Source: Allocatelliglobosispora scoriae | GTDB taxonomy: Bacteria; Actinomycetota; Actinomycetes; Mycobacteriales; Micromonosporaceae | Reading direction: 5' to 3' | DNA: 64,000 nucleotides | Assembly: GCF_014204945.1 (NCBI RefSeq) | Contig: NZ_JACHMN010000002.1 | Span: forward strand, 1,936,503-2,000,502 | Part shown: piece by piece, positions 17,903 through 26,423 of the stretch | Numbering within the stretch: position 1 is the first letter of the stretch | Layout: each line of letters opens with the position of its first letter | Notes under the pieces: model-generated | Told to the model about the DNA's origin: nothing | The model's database searches: none | The model's input: only the letters and a program-made list of their open reading frames with translations | Program-made: the position numbers and the translations under genes

Positions 17903-19657
17903 ATGCCTCCTGAGCCAGCGCAGCCCAAGGTCGGACTTCGCACCCTGGGTCCCTACGTCCGCGCGCACCGAGGGTCCCTCATCGTCGTCGGAATCCTCTC
18001 CCTGATCACCGCCGGCGGCACGCTGATGCAGCCGCTGCTCACCCGGGATGTCCTCGACGCCCTCGGTGCCGGCGACCCGATCGGCCGGGCCGTCGGCGCC
18101 CTCGTCGCCGTGCTGCTCTTCGTGGCCGCGCTCGACGGGATCCGCTCCTACCTGCTCCAGCGCACGGCGGAGGGGCTCGTCCTGACCGCTCGGCGCCGAC
18201 TCGCCACGCACCTGCTGCGCCTGCCGATCGCCGAGTACGACGGTCGGCGTACCGGTGACCTCCTGTCGCGCGTGGGGGCCGACTCGACGCTGCTGCGCGC
18301 GGTCGTGACATCGGGGCTCTTCGAGACCGTGACCGGCGCGCTGATGGTGGTGGGCGCGGCGACCGCGATGATCCTGCTCGATCCGGTGCTCTTCGCGGTG
18401 ACGCTGGGCGGGCTCGCGATCGGCCTCGCCGGCGGCGTCTTCTTCGCCCGCAAGGTCCGCGGGATGTCGGCCGACGCGCAGGCCCGGATCGGCGAGATGA
18501 CCTCGGCGGTCGAGCGGGCGATCAGCGCGGCCCGCACGATCCGGGCCAGCCGCGCCGAGGAGCGCGAGACGGCGACGGTCGTCGAGAGCGCCCGCCAGGC
18601 CTACGACGCGGGGCTGCGCATCGCGAAGCTGCAGGCGATCCTCGGCCCGGCGATGGTGACCACGGTGCAGGCGTCGTTCCTGCTGGTCCTCGGCGTGGGC
18701 GGCGCCCGGGTGGCGAGCGGCACGATCTCCGTCGGCGACCTGGTCGCCTTCATCCTCTTCGTCTTCTTCCTGGTGATGCCGCTGGGCCAGGCGCTCAACG
18801 CCTATACGCAGCTCCAGGCCGGGCTCGGCGCGCTGGGCCGGATGGAGGAGATCCTGGAGGTGCCGCTGGAGGCTGCGGTCCCGCTGCGAGGATCGGCCGC
18901 ACCGAGCCCCGGTGCGCCCGCCGTCGAGTTCCGCGATGTCTCCTACGGCTACGCGACCAGCGCCGACACGGTGCTGCGAGAGGTCACCTTCACCGTGCCC
19001 GCCGGGACCAGGACCGCCCTGGTCGGCCCCTCCGGTGCGGGCAAGTCCACGCTGCTCTCCCTGGTGGAGCGCTTCTATGAGATCGACTCCGGCGAGTTGC
19101 TGATCAACGGTGTCGACGTGCGGGCACTGCGCCACGACGAGCTGCGCGCGCAACTGGGCTATGTCGAGCAGGAGGCACCCGTGCTCGCGGGCACGCTGCG
19201 GGAGAATCTGCAGCTGGCGACCCCTGCGGCGACCGATGCGCAGATGCTGGACGTGCTGCGCGCGGTCAACCTGAGCGACCTCGCCGAGCGCACCCCGCTC
19301 GGCCTGGGCGAGCAGGTGGGCGAGGGCGGGGTCCTGCTCTCCGGCGGCGAGCGGCAGCGGCTGGCGATCGCGCGGGCGCTGCTGTCGAAGCCGCCGATCC
19401 TGCTGCTCGACGAGCCGACGAGCAACCTCGACGCCCGCAACGAGATGGCGCTGCGCTCGGCGATCGACACCGTCTCCACGGGCCGGACGCTGCTGATCGT
19501 GGCGCACCGGCTCTCGACCGTGGTCGACGCCGACCAGATCGTGGTGCTGGACCAGGGCCGGGTGGTCGCGACGGGAACTCACACGGAGCTGCTGACGAGC
19601 AGTGCCCTCTATCGCGAGTTCGCCGAGCACCAGCTCCTCGTCCCGGCAGCCGCCTGA
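17903..19657 (+). CDS. ABC exporter, fused membrane and ATPase domains (MsbA/LmrA type)
   Basis: A 584-residue half-transporter, expected to work as a homodimer exporting a drug or lipid. The N-terminal about 320 residues carry six membrane segments (for example LIVVGILSLITAGGTLMQPLL, FILFVFFLVMPLGQALNAY). The C-terminal nucleotide-binding domain has Walker A GPSGAGKST, the Q-loop YVEQEAPVLAGTLREN, signature LSGGERQRLAIARALL, Walker B ILLLDEPTSNLDAR and the H-loop IVAHRLSTV. Monocistronic. Note that the X-loop Glu-Glu-rich residues are normal for bacterial exporters. Substrate unknown. Confidence 0.93.
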   Translation: MPPEPAQPKVGLRTLGPYVRAHRGSLIVVGILSLITAGGTLMQPLLTRDVLDALGAGDPIGRAVGALVAVLLFVAALDGIRSYLLQRTAEGLVLTARRRLATHLLRLPIAEYDGRRTGDLLSRVGADSTLLRAVVTSGLFETVTGALMVVGAATAMILLDPVLFAVTLGGLAIGLAGGVFFARKVRGMSADAQARIGEMTSAVERAISAARTIRASRAEERETATVVESARQAYDAGLRIAKLQAILGPAMVTTVQASFLLVLGVGGARVASGTISVGDLVAFILFVFFLVMPLGQALNAYTQLQAGLGALGRMEEILEVPLEAAVPLRGSAAPSPGAPAVEFRDVSYGYATSADTVLREVTFTVPAGTRTALVGPSGAGKSTLLSLVERFYEIDSGELLINGVDVRALRHDELRAQLGYVEQEAPVLAGTLRENLQLATPAATDAQMLDVLRAVNLSDLAERTPLGLGEQVGEGGVLLSGGERQRLAIARALLSKPPILLLDEPTSNLDARNEMALRSAIDTVSTGRTLLIVAHRLSTVVDADQIVVLDQGRVVATGTHTELLTSSALYREFAEHQLLVPAAA

Positions 19658-19664
19658 CGCGGCG

Positions 19665-19741
19665 ATGATCGCGCTGTTTCCCGGAAGCAACGCCCTCGCA
19701 CACCTGCGGAGGGGCCACCTTCCGGGAAACAGCGCGATCAT
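19665..19741. repeat. Palindrome family D, copy 2
   Basis: Perfect 21-bp outer arms (ATGATCGCGCTGTTTCCCGG-type and complement), GC-rich centre with a weaker inner stem. Located directly after the exporter's stop, in the convergent gap to the FAH-family gene. Related to 13098-13170, sharing GATCGCG-TTGTTTCCCGGAA-like arms. Confidence 0.88.
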
Positions 19742-19749
19742 GCCCGTTT

Positions 19750-19780
19750 TAGCACCAACTCTTGAAGAGTTGCGCCGATC
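19750..19780. repeat. Palindrome family B, single form
   Basis: Contains the core CAACTCTTGAAGAGTTG with flanks TAGCAC on the left and CGCCGATC on the right. The same 31 bases recur at 57611-57641. It follows a family D palindrome by eight bases in the same convergent gap, so two repeat families are stacked here. Confidence 0.88.
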
Positions 19781-19786
19781 GTGACG

Positions 19787-20626
19787 TCAGGCCGCGGTGA
19801 CCGGGGTGCGCTGGCGGCCCAGGCCGGCCACCTCCACCTCGACCACGTCGCCCGGAGCCAGGTAGGGGAAGCGGCCCGAGAGCCCCACCCCCTCCGGCGT
19901 ACCCGTGTTGAGCAGATCGCCCGGCTCCAGCACCGTGAACTGCGACAGGTGCCAGATCAGGAACGCCACACCGAAGATCATGTCCTTCGTGGACGAGTTC
20001 TGCCGTGCCTCCCCGTTGACCCAGGACCGCAGCGCCAGCTCGTCCGGCGACACCCCCGGCACGAGATAGGGCCCGAGCGGGTTGAACGTCTCGCAGCTCT
20101 TCCCCTTGGACCACTGCCCGCCGGACCGCTCGATCTGGAACTCCCGCTCCGAGACATCGTTGCTGGTCACGAGCCCGGCGATGCACTCAAGGGCGGCCTG
20201 CGGCGAGTCGAGGTAACGGGCCGTCCGCCCGATGACGACGGCGAGCTCGACCTCCCAGTCGGTCCGCGTCGAGCCACGCGGGATCCGGATCTCGTCGTGC
20301 GGGCCGACGATCGTGTTCGGCGCCTTGTAGAAGATCACCGGCTCCACCGGCGGCAGCGAGCCGGACTCGGCGGCGTGCGCCGCGTAGTTCATCCCCACGC
20401 AGAGCACCACGCCCGGCCGGGCGATCGGCGCGCCGATCCGCTCACCGGCGACCTCGGTCTCCGGCAGCTCTCCCCGGTGCAGCGCGGCGCGAGCCAGCTC
20501 GATCCCGCCCGCACCGAGAAAGCGCCCGTCGATGTCGGCGGTGAGCCCCCGCAGGTCATAGTGGCGATCGTCGGCGAGCAGCACCGGTCGCTCGGCCCCG
20601 GCGACCCCGACACGCATGAACTTCAT
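19787..20626 (-). CDS. Fumarylacetoacetate hydrolase family protein (probable 2,4-diketo-3-deoxy-sugar-acid hydrolase)
   Basis: A 279-residue member of the FAH family, which cleaves C-C bonds in diketo acids with a bound divalent metal. Seen: CVGMNYAAHAAESG (start of the FAH domain), the acidic metal site WEVELAVVIG, TSNDVSEREFQ, KSCETFNPLGPYLV, and GDLLNTGTPEGVG. ATG at 20626 shares one base with the stop of the upstream amidohydrolase (TGATG), with GGAG upstream. As third gene after an aldose dehydrogenase and a lactonase-like enzyme, it fits the last step of non-phosphorylative L-fucose (or related deoxysugar) breakdown; the substrate is inferred from context. Confidence 0.85.
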   Translation of the reverse strand: MKFMRVGVAGAERPVLLADDRHYDLRGLTADIDGRFLGAGGIELARAALHRGELPETEVAGERIGAPIARPGVVLCVGMNYAAHAAESGSLPPVEPVIFYKAPNTIVGPHDEIRIPRGSTRTDWEVELAVVIGRTARYLDSPQAALECIAGLVTSNDVSEREFQIERSGGQWSKGKSCETFNPLGPYLVPGVSPDELALRSWVNGEARQNSSTKDMIFGVAFLIWHLSQFTVLEPGDLLNTGTPEGVGLSGRFPYLAPGDVVEVEVAGLGRQRTPVTAA

Positions 20627-21546
20627 CAGTCGATCTCCAATTGGTATGTCCGTGCGGCATTGCCGCCGAAAACCGCGTCGTGGTCCTGCGACGGCACGAG
20701 CGCGCGGGCGGTGGCGAGCCAGCGCACGGCGTCGGTGGCGAGCTCCGCCACCGGCCAGTCCGAGCCCCACAGCAGCCGCTGCGGCCCGAAGACGGCGAGG
20801 GCGTGCGCGACGACCGGTGCGAGGTCGTCGTCGGTCCAGCGGGCCCAGTCGGCCTCGGTCACGAGCCCCGACAGCTTCGCGACGACATTCGGTCGCTCCG
20901 CGAGCCGCGCGACCTCGTCCCGCCACGAGGCCAGCCCCGCGCCGCCCGCTGCGAGCGGCGGCTTCCCCAAATGATCAAGAACAAACCGCCCCAGGGGTAC
21001 GCCGTCAGCCGCCACCCCGGCACCCGCGAGCTGGTCGGGCCGGACGACGAGGTCGACGACGAGCCCGAGTTCGGAGATCCGCCGCAGGCCCGCCACCACC
21101 TCGGGCCGGGCGAGCCACCGGGGATCCGCGTGCGCCTGCACCTGGTCCCGCACGCCGACGAGCTTGGCCGGCCGCTCATAGGACCAACTCTTCAAGAGTT
21201 GCGACGATGGGGGCGCCGCGCCGGGGATGGCGGCGAGGGCGGCGATGGCTGCGGGATCCGTCGAGGCGCCCGCGGCCGTGGGATCGGCGAGCGCGGCGAA
21301 GTCGAGCCAGGCGACCACACCGGCGATCTCGGGGGTCTCGGCGGCGAGCGCCAGGAACTCGATCGACTCGGCCGTGTCGCAGCGGGCGGCCTCGACCAGC
21401 ACCGTGCGGTCGACACCGGTCGCCGCGAGGTGTCCGCGCAGGTCGGAGACGGTGTAGTCACGGCGGATCGGCGCCATCGCGGGCTCGTCGAGCCAGCCGT
21501 AACCGCCGTCGAGGCGCCACAGGTGGTGGTGCGCGTCGATGATCAT
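20626..21546 (-). CDS. Amidohydrolase, L-fuconolactonase-like
   Basis: A 306-residue TIM-barrel hydrolase of the amidohydrolase 2 (COG3618) group. Metal/active-site features: IIDAHHHLWRL at the start, FVLDHLGKP in the middle and LLWGSDWPV near the end, typical of L-fuconolactonase and related lactonases that open sugar lactones to acids. Its ATG overlaps the aldo/keto reductase stop by four bases. Odd point: residues about 113-124 (PPSSQLLKSWSY) are encoded by a family B palindrome inserted in frame, in a loop just before the conserved KLVGVRDQVQ strand. The enzyme appears otherwise intact. Confidence 0.85.
   Translation of the reverse strand: MIIDAHHHLWRLDGGYGWLDEPAMAPIRRDYTVSDLRGHLAATGVDRTVLVEAARCDTAESIEFLALAAETPEIAGVVAWLDFAALADPTAAGASTDPAAIAALAAIPGAAPPSSQLLKSWSYERPAKLVGVRDQVQAHADPRWLARPEVVAGLRRISELGLVVDLVVRPDQLAGAGVAADGVPLGRFVLDHLGKPPLAAGGAGLASWRDEVARLAERPNVVAKLSGLVTEADWARWTDDDLAPVVAHALAVFGPQRLLWGSDWPVAELATDAVRWLATARALVPSQDHDAVFGGNAARTYQLEID
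21183..21208. repeat. Palindrome family B copy inside a coding sequence
   Basis: CAACTCTTCAAGAGTTG with family flanks (ACC before, CGACGAT after) lies in frame in the amidohydrolase gene, encoding Ser-Gln-Leu-Leu-Lys-Ser-Trp on the minus strand. All other copies in the window are intergenic. It points to insertion or spread of a mobile-like small repeat. Confidence 0.88.
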
Positions 21547-22559
21547 TCGCGGATGAACCCCTCGTCGGCGAGCGCGGTCCAGAGTGCGGCCGGGACCGGG
21601 GCGGTGATCGCGTCCACCGCGTCGTCGACCTCCGCCGGTGACCGCGCTCCGACCAGCACCGAGACGACGGCGGGGTGCCGCAGCGGGAACTGCACCGCCG
21701 CCGTGCGCAGCGGCACGTCGAAGCGGGCGCAGACCTCCCGCAGCGCCTGCGCGCGGGCGAGGATCTCCGCGGTGGCGGGTTCATAGTTGTAGGTGACGCC
21801 GGGCCGGGGATCGGCGAGGATGCCGGAGTTGAAGACCCCGGCGGCGATCACGGCGACCCCTCTCGCCTGCGCGAGCGGCAGCAGCTCGTCGAGGGCGACC
21901 TGGTCGAGGAGGGTGTAGCGCCCCGCGAGCAGGACGCAGTCGAGGTCGGCCTCGCGGATGCAGCGGGCCAGCACCTCGGCGCTGTTGGCACCGACGCCGA
22001 TCGCGCCCACCCGGCCCTCGGCACGCAGCCGTTCCAGGGTCGGCGCGGCCTCGGCGAGCGCCTGCGGGAGGTGGTCGTCGGGGTCGTGGATGAAAGCGAT
22101 GTCCACATGCGACAGATTGAGCCGGTCGAGGCTCTCCGCCAGCGACGATGCCACCCCGGCGGCGGAGAAGTCGAAGACCGGCGCGATCCCCTGCTCGACG
22201 CCGGACCAGAACTCCTGCGCAGCTTCCGGCGCGCCCTGCGGGGCTTCCTCGCTCCGCTCGGTCACTCCTCGTGCCGGCGCATCCTCACCGGCAGCGCGGA
22301 GCAGCCGTCCGACCTTGGTGGAGAGGGTGAACTCGGCACGGGGCCGATCGGCGAGGGCTCGTCCGGCGCGGCGCTCGCTGTGCCCGTACCCGTAGAGGGG
22401 AGCCGTGTCGAAGTAGCGCACGCCGCGCGACCAGGCGTGGTCGATCGTGGCTCGCGCCTGCTCCTCGCTCACGGCGGAGTAGAGACCGGCGATCGGCGCC
22501 AGGCCGAGGCCCAGCCGCGTGACCTCGAGGTCCGTCCGCCCCAGGGCGACTCGCTGCAC
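21543..22559 (-). CDS. Aldo/keto reductase, D-threo-aldose/L-fucose 1-dehydrogenase-like
   Basis: A 338-residue NAD(P)-dependent oxidoreductase. Family motifs: LGLGLAPIAGLYSAVS, VRYFDTAPLYGYGHSERRAG (catalytic Asp and Tyr), LSTKVGRLL (Lys), VDIAFIHDPDDH (His), and C-terminal cofactor contacts. This is the subgroup oxidising L-fucose, L-galactose and D-arabinose to 1,5-lactones. GTG at 22559 chosen, with AAGGAG five bases upstream; upstream frame is not supported. An unusual charged stretch (GVTERSEEAPQGAPEA) follows the KVGRLL strand and looks like an insertion. First gene of the operon 22559-19787 and divergent from a GntR regulator. Confidence 0.87.
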   Translation of the reverse strand: MQRVALGRTDLEVTRLGLGLAPIAGLYSAVSEEQARATIDHAWSRGVRYFDTAPLYGYGHSERRAGRALADRPRAEFTLSTKVGRLLRAAGEDAPARGVTERSEEAPQGAPEAAQEFWSGVEQGIAPVFDFSAAGVASSLAESLDRLNLSHVDIAFIHDPDDHLPQALAEAAPTLERLRAEGRVGAIGVGANSAEVLARCIREADLDCVLLAGRYTLLDQVALDELLPLAQARGVAVIAAGVFNSGILADPRPGVTYNYEPATAEILARAQALREVCARFDVPLRTAAVQFPLRHPAVVSVLVGARSPAEVDDAVDAITAPVPAALWTALADEGFIRE

Positions 22560-22585
22560 TGGATCTCCTTCCACCGTGCCCCGAA

Positions 22586-22597
22586 ATCCTATAGGAT
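22586..22597. promoter_or_regulatory. GntR/FadR-type operator candidate
   Basis: ATCCTATAGGAT is a perfect 12-bp palindrome in the 85-bp divergent gap between the aldo/keto reductase and the GntR regulator. Size, symmetry and place fit an operator by which the regulator controls both directions. Confidence 0.7.
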
Positions 22598-22644
22598 CGT
22601 CCCCGCGAGACGAACCGGTGTCAAGTGCGGAAAGAATGGTCCCC

Positions 22645-23262
22645 ATGCGGTCTGCGCTCAGTGACGATGTCTACTCCGCCCTCAAGTCCCTCATCATGGA
22701 TCACGAACTCGCGCCGGGCACCCGGGTCACCATCGACACCGTCGCGAAGAAGCTGAGCGTCTCGCCGACCCCGGTCCGCGAGGCGCTGGCCCGGCTGGAG
22801 GCGGACGGGTTGGTGACGAAGCGCCCGATGGCCGGATACACGACGACGGCGCTGCTCACCCGGGAGGAGTTCGAGCACCTCTTCGAGATGCGGCTGCTGC
22901 TGGAGTGCGCAGCCGCCGCCCACGCCGCGGACCTGCGCTCGACCGCGGACTTCCCCGATCTGCCGACGATCTCGGAGGGCCACGGCTACGCCACCCACGC
23001 CGACTTCACCGCCGCCGACGCCGCGTTCCACGACGCGATCGCCGCCGCCTCGGGCAACCCGCTACTGCACGACGCGATCACCCGGCTCCACTCCCATCTG
23101 CACCTGCACCGGCTGCACTCGCCCACCGACGTCGGCGGGCGCAGCCAGCAGGAGCACGACTCGATCGTGGCCGCGATCCGGGCGGGCGAGGCGGCCCGGG
23201 CCGACATCGCGATGCGCCTGCACCTGGAGGCGTCTCGCGACCGCCACCTCGCCAAGTGGTAA
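22645..23262 (+). CDS. GntR-family regulator, FadR/FCD subgroup
   Basis: A 205-residue regulator. Winged helix at about residues 8-70 (VYSALKSLIMDHELAPGTRV then KLSVSPTPVREALARLEADGL), and a helical FCD ligand domain with metal-site residues in FHDAIAAASGNPLLHD and SQQEHDSIVAAI and a C-terminal RLHLEAS. FCD regulators often sense sugar acids or lactones. ATG at 22645 has GGAAAG about ten bases upstream; another ATG is at 22636. Divergent from the putative fucose operon, so probably its repressor, with L-fucose-derived acid as inducer (inferred). Confidence 0.85.
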   Translation: MRSALSDDVYSALKSLIMDHELAPGTRVTIDTVAKKLSVSPTPVREALARLEADGLVTKRPMAGYTTTALLTREEFEHLFEMRLLLECAAAAHAADLRSTADFPDLPTISEGHGYATHADFTAADAAFHDAIAAASGNPLLHDAITRLHSHLHLHRLHSPTDVGGRSQQEHDSIVAAIRAGEAARADIAMRLHLEASRDRHLAKW

Positions 23263-23304
23263 CCCACAAGCCATGACCCATGGGTACCCCGTAGGCTGGG
23301 TGGC

Positions 23305-24729
23305 GTGACGGTACGCGTTCGTTTTGCCCCCTCTCCCACTGGAATGTTCCATGTCGGCGGAGCCCGCTCGGCCCTGCAGAACTGGATCTACGCCAAGCAG
23401 CACGGCGGTGCCTTCGTGCTGCGGATCGAGGACACCGACGCGGCTCGCAACCGCCCGGAGTGGATCGAGGGCATCCTCTCCGCGATGGAGTGGATCGGCA
23501 TCGAGCGCGGCAGCTACGAGGGCCCCTACTTCCAGTCGTCATACGCCGACGAGCAGCGCGCGGCGGCGCAGCGGCTCTTCGAGGGCGGCCGGGCCTACTA
23601 CTGCGAGTGCACCCGGGAGCAGGTCCAGGCCCGCGGCGGTAATCAGTACTCGGGCTACGACGGCTTCTGCCGCGAGCGCGGCCTGGGCCCCGCCGAGGGC
23701 CGGGCGCTGCGGTTCAAGACGCCGACCGAGGGCGAGACGGTCGTCGTCGACCTGATCCGGGGCGAGCCGACCTTCGACAACAAGCTCATCGAGGACTTCG
23801 TCATCGCCCGCGGTGACGGCTCGCCCGTCTTCCTGCTCGCCAACGTCATCGACGACATCACGATGAAGATCACCCACGTGATCCGGGCCGAGGAGCACCT
23901 GCCCAACACGCCCAAGCAGCAGCTGCTCTGGGAGGCGCTCGGCGTGACGCCGCCGACCTGGGCCCACGTGCCGGTCGTGGTGAACGAGAAGCGGCAGAAG
24001 CTCTCCAAGCGCCGCGACAAGGTCGCCCTGGAGATGTACCGCGACGAGGGCTACCTCGCCGATGCCATGCGCAACTACCTGATGCTGCTCGGCTGGGCAC
24101 CGTCGGGCGACCGCGAGATCGTGCCGTGGCAGGTCATCGAGGACGAGTTCCGGCTGGAGGAGGTCAACTCCTCCCCCGCCTTCTTCGACGAGAAGAAGCT
24201 GCGCGCCTTCAACGGCGAATACATCCGCGCGCTGTCGACCGAGGATTTCATCGCCGCCTGCCGGCCGTGGCTGACCGGCCCGTTCGTCACGGCCGAGGAG
24301 AGGGCCGAGTCCGGCTTCGGCATCGTCGCACCGCCGTGGGCACCGCAGGACTTCGATCCGGAGACCTTCGCCCAGGTCGCGGAGCTGGCGCAGACCCGGA
24401 TCGCGGTGCTCGCCGAGATCTCCTCCTATGTGGACTTCTTCTTCCTCGACCAGCCGGTGATCGACGAGGCCGCGTGGGCCAAGGCGTCGAAGGACGCCGG
24501 GATCCTGCCGGATGTCATCGCCGCATTCGAGGCGTTGCCGTCCTGGGACGCCGACTCCATCAAGGCCGCGGTCGAGACGGCCGGCACCGCCCGGGAATTG
24601 AAGCTGGGCAAGGCTCAGGCGCCGGTCCGGGTGGCCGTGACCGGCCGTTCCGTCGGCCTGCCGCTCTTCGAGTCGCTGGCGGTTCTGGGTCGCGAACGAA
24701 CGATTGCCCGCCTTCGCGCCGCCGCATAG
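23305..24729 (+). CDS. gltX: Glutamyl-tRNA synthetase
   Basis: A 474-residue class I synthetase that charges tRNA-Glu (and probably tRNA-Gln, later amidated, as in most actinobacteria). HIGH-type motif in [18 protein letters not shown] and KMSKS-type motif [14 protein letters not shown]. The C-terminal anticodon-binding domain includes [11 protein letters not shown] at its end. GTG start chosen because [13 protein letters not shown] matches the usual start. Monocistronic; unlike many actinobacteria, no tRNA gene follows within the next 130 bases. Confidence 0.95.
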   Translation: MTVRVRFAPSPTGMFHVGGARSALQNWIYAKQHGGAFVLRIEDTDAARNRPEWIEGILSAMEWIGIERGSYEGPYFQSSYADEQRAAAQRLFEGGRAYYCECTREQVQARGGNQYSGYDGFCRERGLGPAEGRALRFKTPTEGETVVVDLIRGEPTFDNKLIEDFVIARGDGSPVFLLANVIDDITMKITHVIRAEEHLPNTPKQQLLWEALGVTPPTWAHVPVVVNEKRQKLSKRRDKVALEMYRDEGYLADAMRNYLMLLGWAPSGDREIVPWQVIEDEFRLEEVNSSPAFFDEKKLRAFNGEYIRALSTEDFIAACRPWLTGPFVTAEERAESGFGIVAPPWAPQDFDPETFAQVAELAQTRIAVLAEISSYVDFFFLDQPVIDEAAWAKASKDAGILPDVIAAFEALPSWDADSIKAAVETAGTARELKLGKAQAPVRVAVTGRSVGLPLFESLAVLGRERTIARLRAAA

Positions 24730-24863
24730 CAGGAGAGATCCCAATTCGTGACCTGATTGAGATCTCACCGTCGCAACTATGACGCGTTCTGGATTGTCTT
24801 TGCATATGGACTCTTAGAAGCTAGAAGTCCGTTTACAGCGACATCCATCGAACGGGGCAAGGC

Positions 24864-25532
24864 ATGGATCGCAACGTCACCCGCCGCCTGTTTCTCCACG
24901 GCGCCGTGCTGGCCGTCCTCGCCGCGCCCGTGGCGGTCGGCCTGGCCACACCCGCCGCCGCGGCACCCGCGGCAGCACCCTCGGCCGCGCCGAATCCGGT
25001 CAACAGCATGACGATCGCCGGTGTCGGGCTCACCGAGCCGCTCACCATCGACGCCACCGACAACCAGCGTGAGTTCGAGGCGATGCTCAGCGAGGTCGAC
25101 TGGCTCGCGGTGCGGCCCGGCGTCTCGGTGAAGTCGCCGACCGCGGAGAAGCTCGGTCCTAAGTACACGGTGACGCTGCTCGTCGACGGGGTCGCCAAGC
25201 AGCAGTACGACCTCTATCCGCTCGCGACGGGCGGGCCCCGGGCGTACCGGTCGGACAAGCAGCCCGACAAGCGCAAGGTCGCCGCGGGCTGGTTCTACGG
25301 CCGGTTCACGATGCCCACCGCGATGCGCGCGGCCGGCGTGCCGCTGACCGGCGTCTCCCTGCCGCCCGGCGCGGGCGGTGGCGGCGGTGGCACCGGCGCC
25401 ACCGAGCAGGAGCAGGACATCAGCTCGATGTTCGGCGAGTGGCGCGGCGTGGTCGCCCTCAACGGCGTGGTCGCGCTGCTCATCGCGGCCGGCCTCTTCG
25501 GCATCGCCTTCGGCATCCGCCGCAAGATCTGA
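24864..25532 (+). CDS. Secreted, membrane-anchored protein of unknown function
   Basis: A 222-residue protein not recognised. Signal peptide of about 34 residues with a twin-arginine-like start (NVTRRLFLHGAVLAVLAAP, then Ala/Pro-rich to AAPAAAPSAAP). The mature part has a beta-rich domain (SMTIAGVGLTEPLTIDATD, YTVTLLVDGVAKQQYDLYPLATGG), a Gly-rich linker (residues about 170-180) and a C-terminal membrane helix (VVALNGVVALLIAAGLFGIAFGIRRKI) with a basic stop-transfer tail. It would face outward, tethered by its C-terminus. Lies between gltX and an LppM-like lipoprotein gene on the same strand, with only 31 bp to the latter. Confidence 0.6.
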   Translation: MDRNVTRRLFLHGAVLAVLAAPVAVGLATPAAAAPAAAPSAAPNPVNSMTIAGVGLTEPLTIDATDNQREFEAMLSEVDWLAVRPGVSVKSPTAEKLGPKYTVTLLVDGVAKQQYDLYPLATGGPRAYRSDKQPDKRKVAAGWFYGRFTMPTAMRAAGVPLTGVSLPPGAGGGGGGTGATEQEQDISSMFGEWRGVVALNGVVALLIAAGLFGIAFGIRRKI

Positions 25533-25563
25533 TCCGCTGGACGCGCTCGCGCATACTGTGCGG

Positions 25564-26340
25564 ATGCCGATGCGGAAGCTGACCACCCCCCTCCGGTCGC
25601 TCGCGATGCTCGCGATCGCGGCCGTCACCCTCAGCGGGTGCATGAAGGTCGACATGGCCTTCACGATCAACCCGGACGACACCGTCAGCGGCACCGCGGT
25701 CTTCGCCGTGGACAAGCGCCTGGCCGGGCTCGCGGGCAGCGAGGACAACCTCGTCCGCGAGATGACCAACCGGCTCGGCAACGTCCCGACGGCGACCGAG
25801 GAGAAGCGCTACTCCGAGGGCGACTTCATCGGCACCACGTACACCTACACCAAGACGCCGCTGAGCAGCTTCTCCGGCAGCATCCTGAAGATCGCGCACC
25901 GGGACGGCAGATACACCCTCGACGCGGTGCTGGACCTCAGCGCCTACCGCCTCGACGACCCGGCGATCAAGGCCTTCGCCGACAGCTTCACGGTGAAGAT
26001 CGCGATGACCTTCCCCGGCAAGGTGACCTCCGGCAACGGCACGATCGACGGCAACACGGTGACCTGGACGCCGAAGGCCGGTCAGAGCACCAGCATGCAC
26101 GCCGTCGCCGAGGAGGCCTCGACCTTCCCCGTCCTGCTGGTCTCGCTCTTCGGCGGGGTCCTGCTGCTGCTCGTCATCGTCGCCGTGGCCATCGTCCTGG
26201 TGGCCTCGCGACGCCGGAAGGCGACGGCCGACGAGCTGCCGGCGATCGGGCACACCGCGCTGCCCACCACCGACTCCACCGTGATCGAGGAGCTGCCGAC
26301 CGGAGACGCGCACTCGCCGTCCGGGGAGGCCAGACCCTGA
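25564..26340 (+). CDS. LppM-like lipoprotein with C-terminal membrane segment
   Basis: A 258-residue lipoprotein. Signal and lipobox SLAMLAIAAVTLSGCMKVDM (lipid on the Cys at about residue 26). The outer domain begins VDMAFTINPDDTVSGTAVFAVDK, as in LppM of mycobacteria, and ends before a membrane helix (FPVLLVSLFGGVLLLLVIVAVAIVLVASRRRK) and an acidic cytosolic tail. LppM in Mycobacterium tuberculosis affects phagosome maturation; a role in a soil organism is unknown. ATG chosen after a short leader. It may share a transcript with the upstream anchored protein. Confidence 0.78.
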   Translation: MPMRKLTTPLRSLAMLAIAAVTLSGCMKVDMAFTINPDDTVSGTAVFAVDKRLAGLAGSEDNLVREMTNRLGNVPTATEEKRYSEGDFIGTTYTYTKTPLSSFSGSILKIAHRDGRYTLDAVLDLSAYRLDDPAIKAFADSFTVKIAMTFPGKVTSGNGTIDGNTVTWTPKAGQSTSMHAVAEEASTFPVLLVSLFGGVLLLLVIVAVAIVLVASRRRKATADELPAIGHTALPTTDSTVIEELPTGDAHSPSGEARP

Positions 26341-26345
26341 TGGCG

Positions 26346-26375
26346 CGGGGGCACAGCCATGCGGCCGGGCCCCCG
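26346..26375 (+). terminator. Weak hairpin after the LppM-like gene
   Basis: CGGGGGC and GCCCCCG pair across a 16-base loop, six bases after the stop. A modest terminator candidate; no T-run. Confidence 0.45.
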
Positions 26376-26423
26376 CCGTGCAATGCTGGCTCCCGGTCGT
26401 GACCGTCGTATGAAAGGCGTTCG

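Noticed and set aside
24730-24863. Possible tRNA gene after gltX
   Set aside because: tRNAs often follow gltX in actinobacteria, but no cloverleaf or TTCGA loop is present here.
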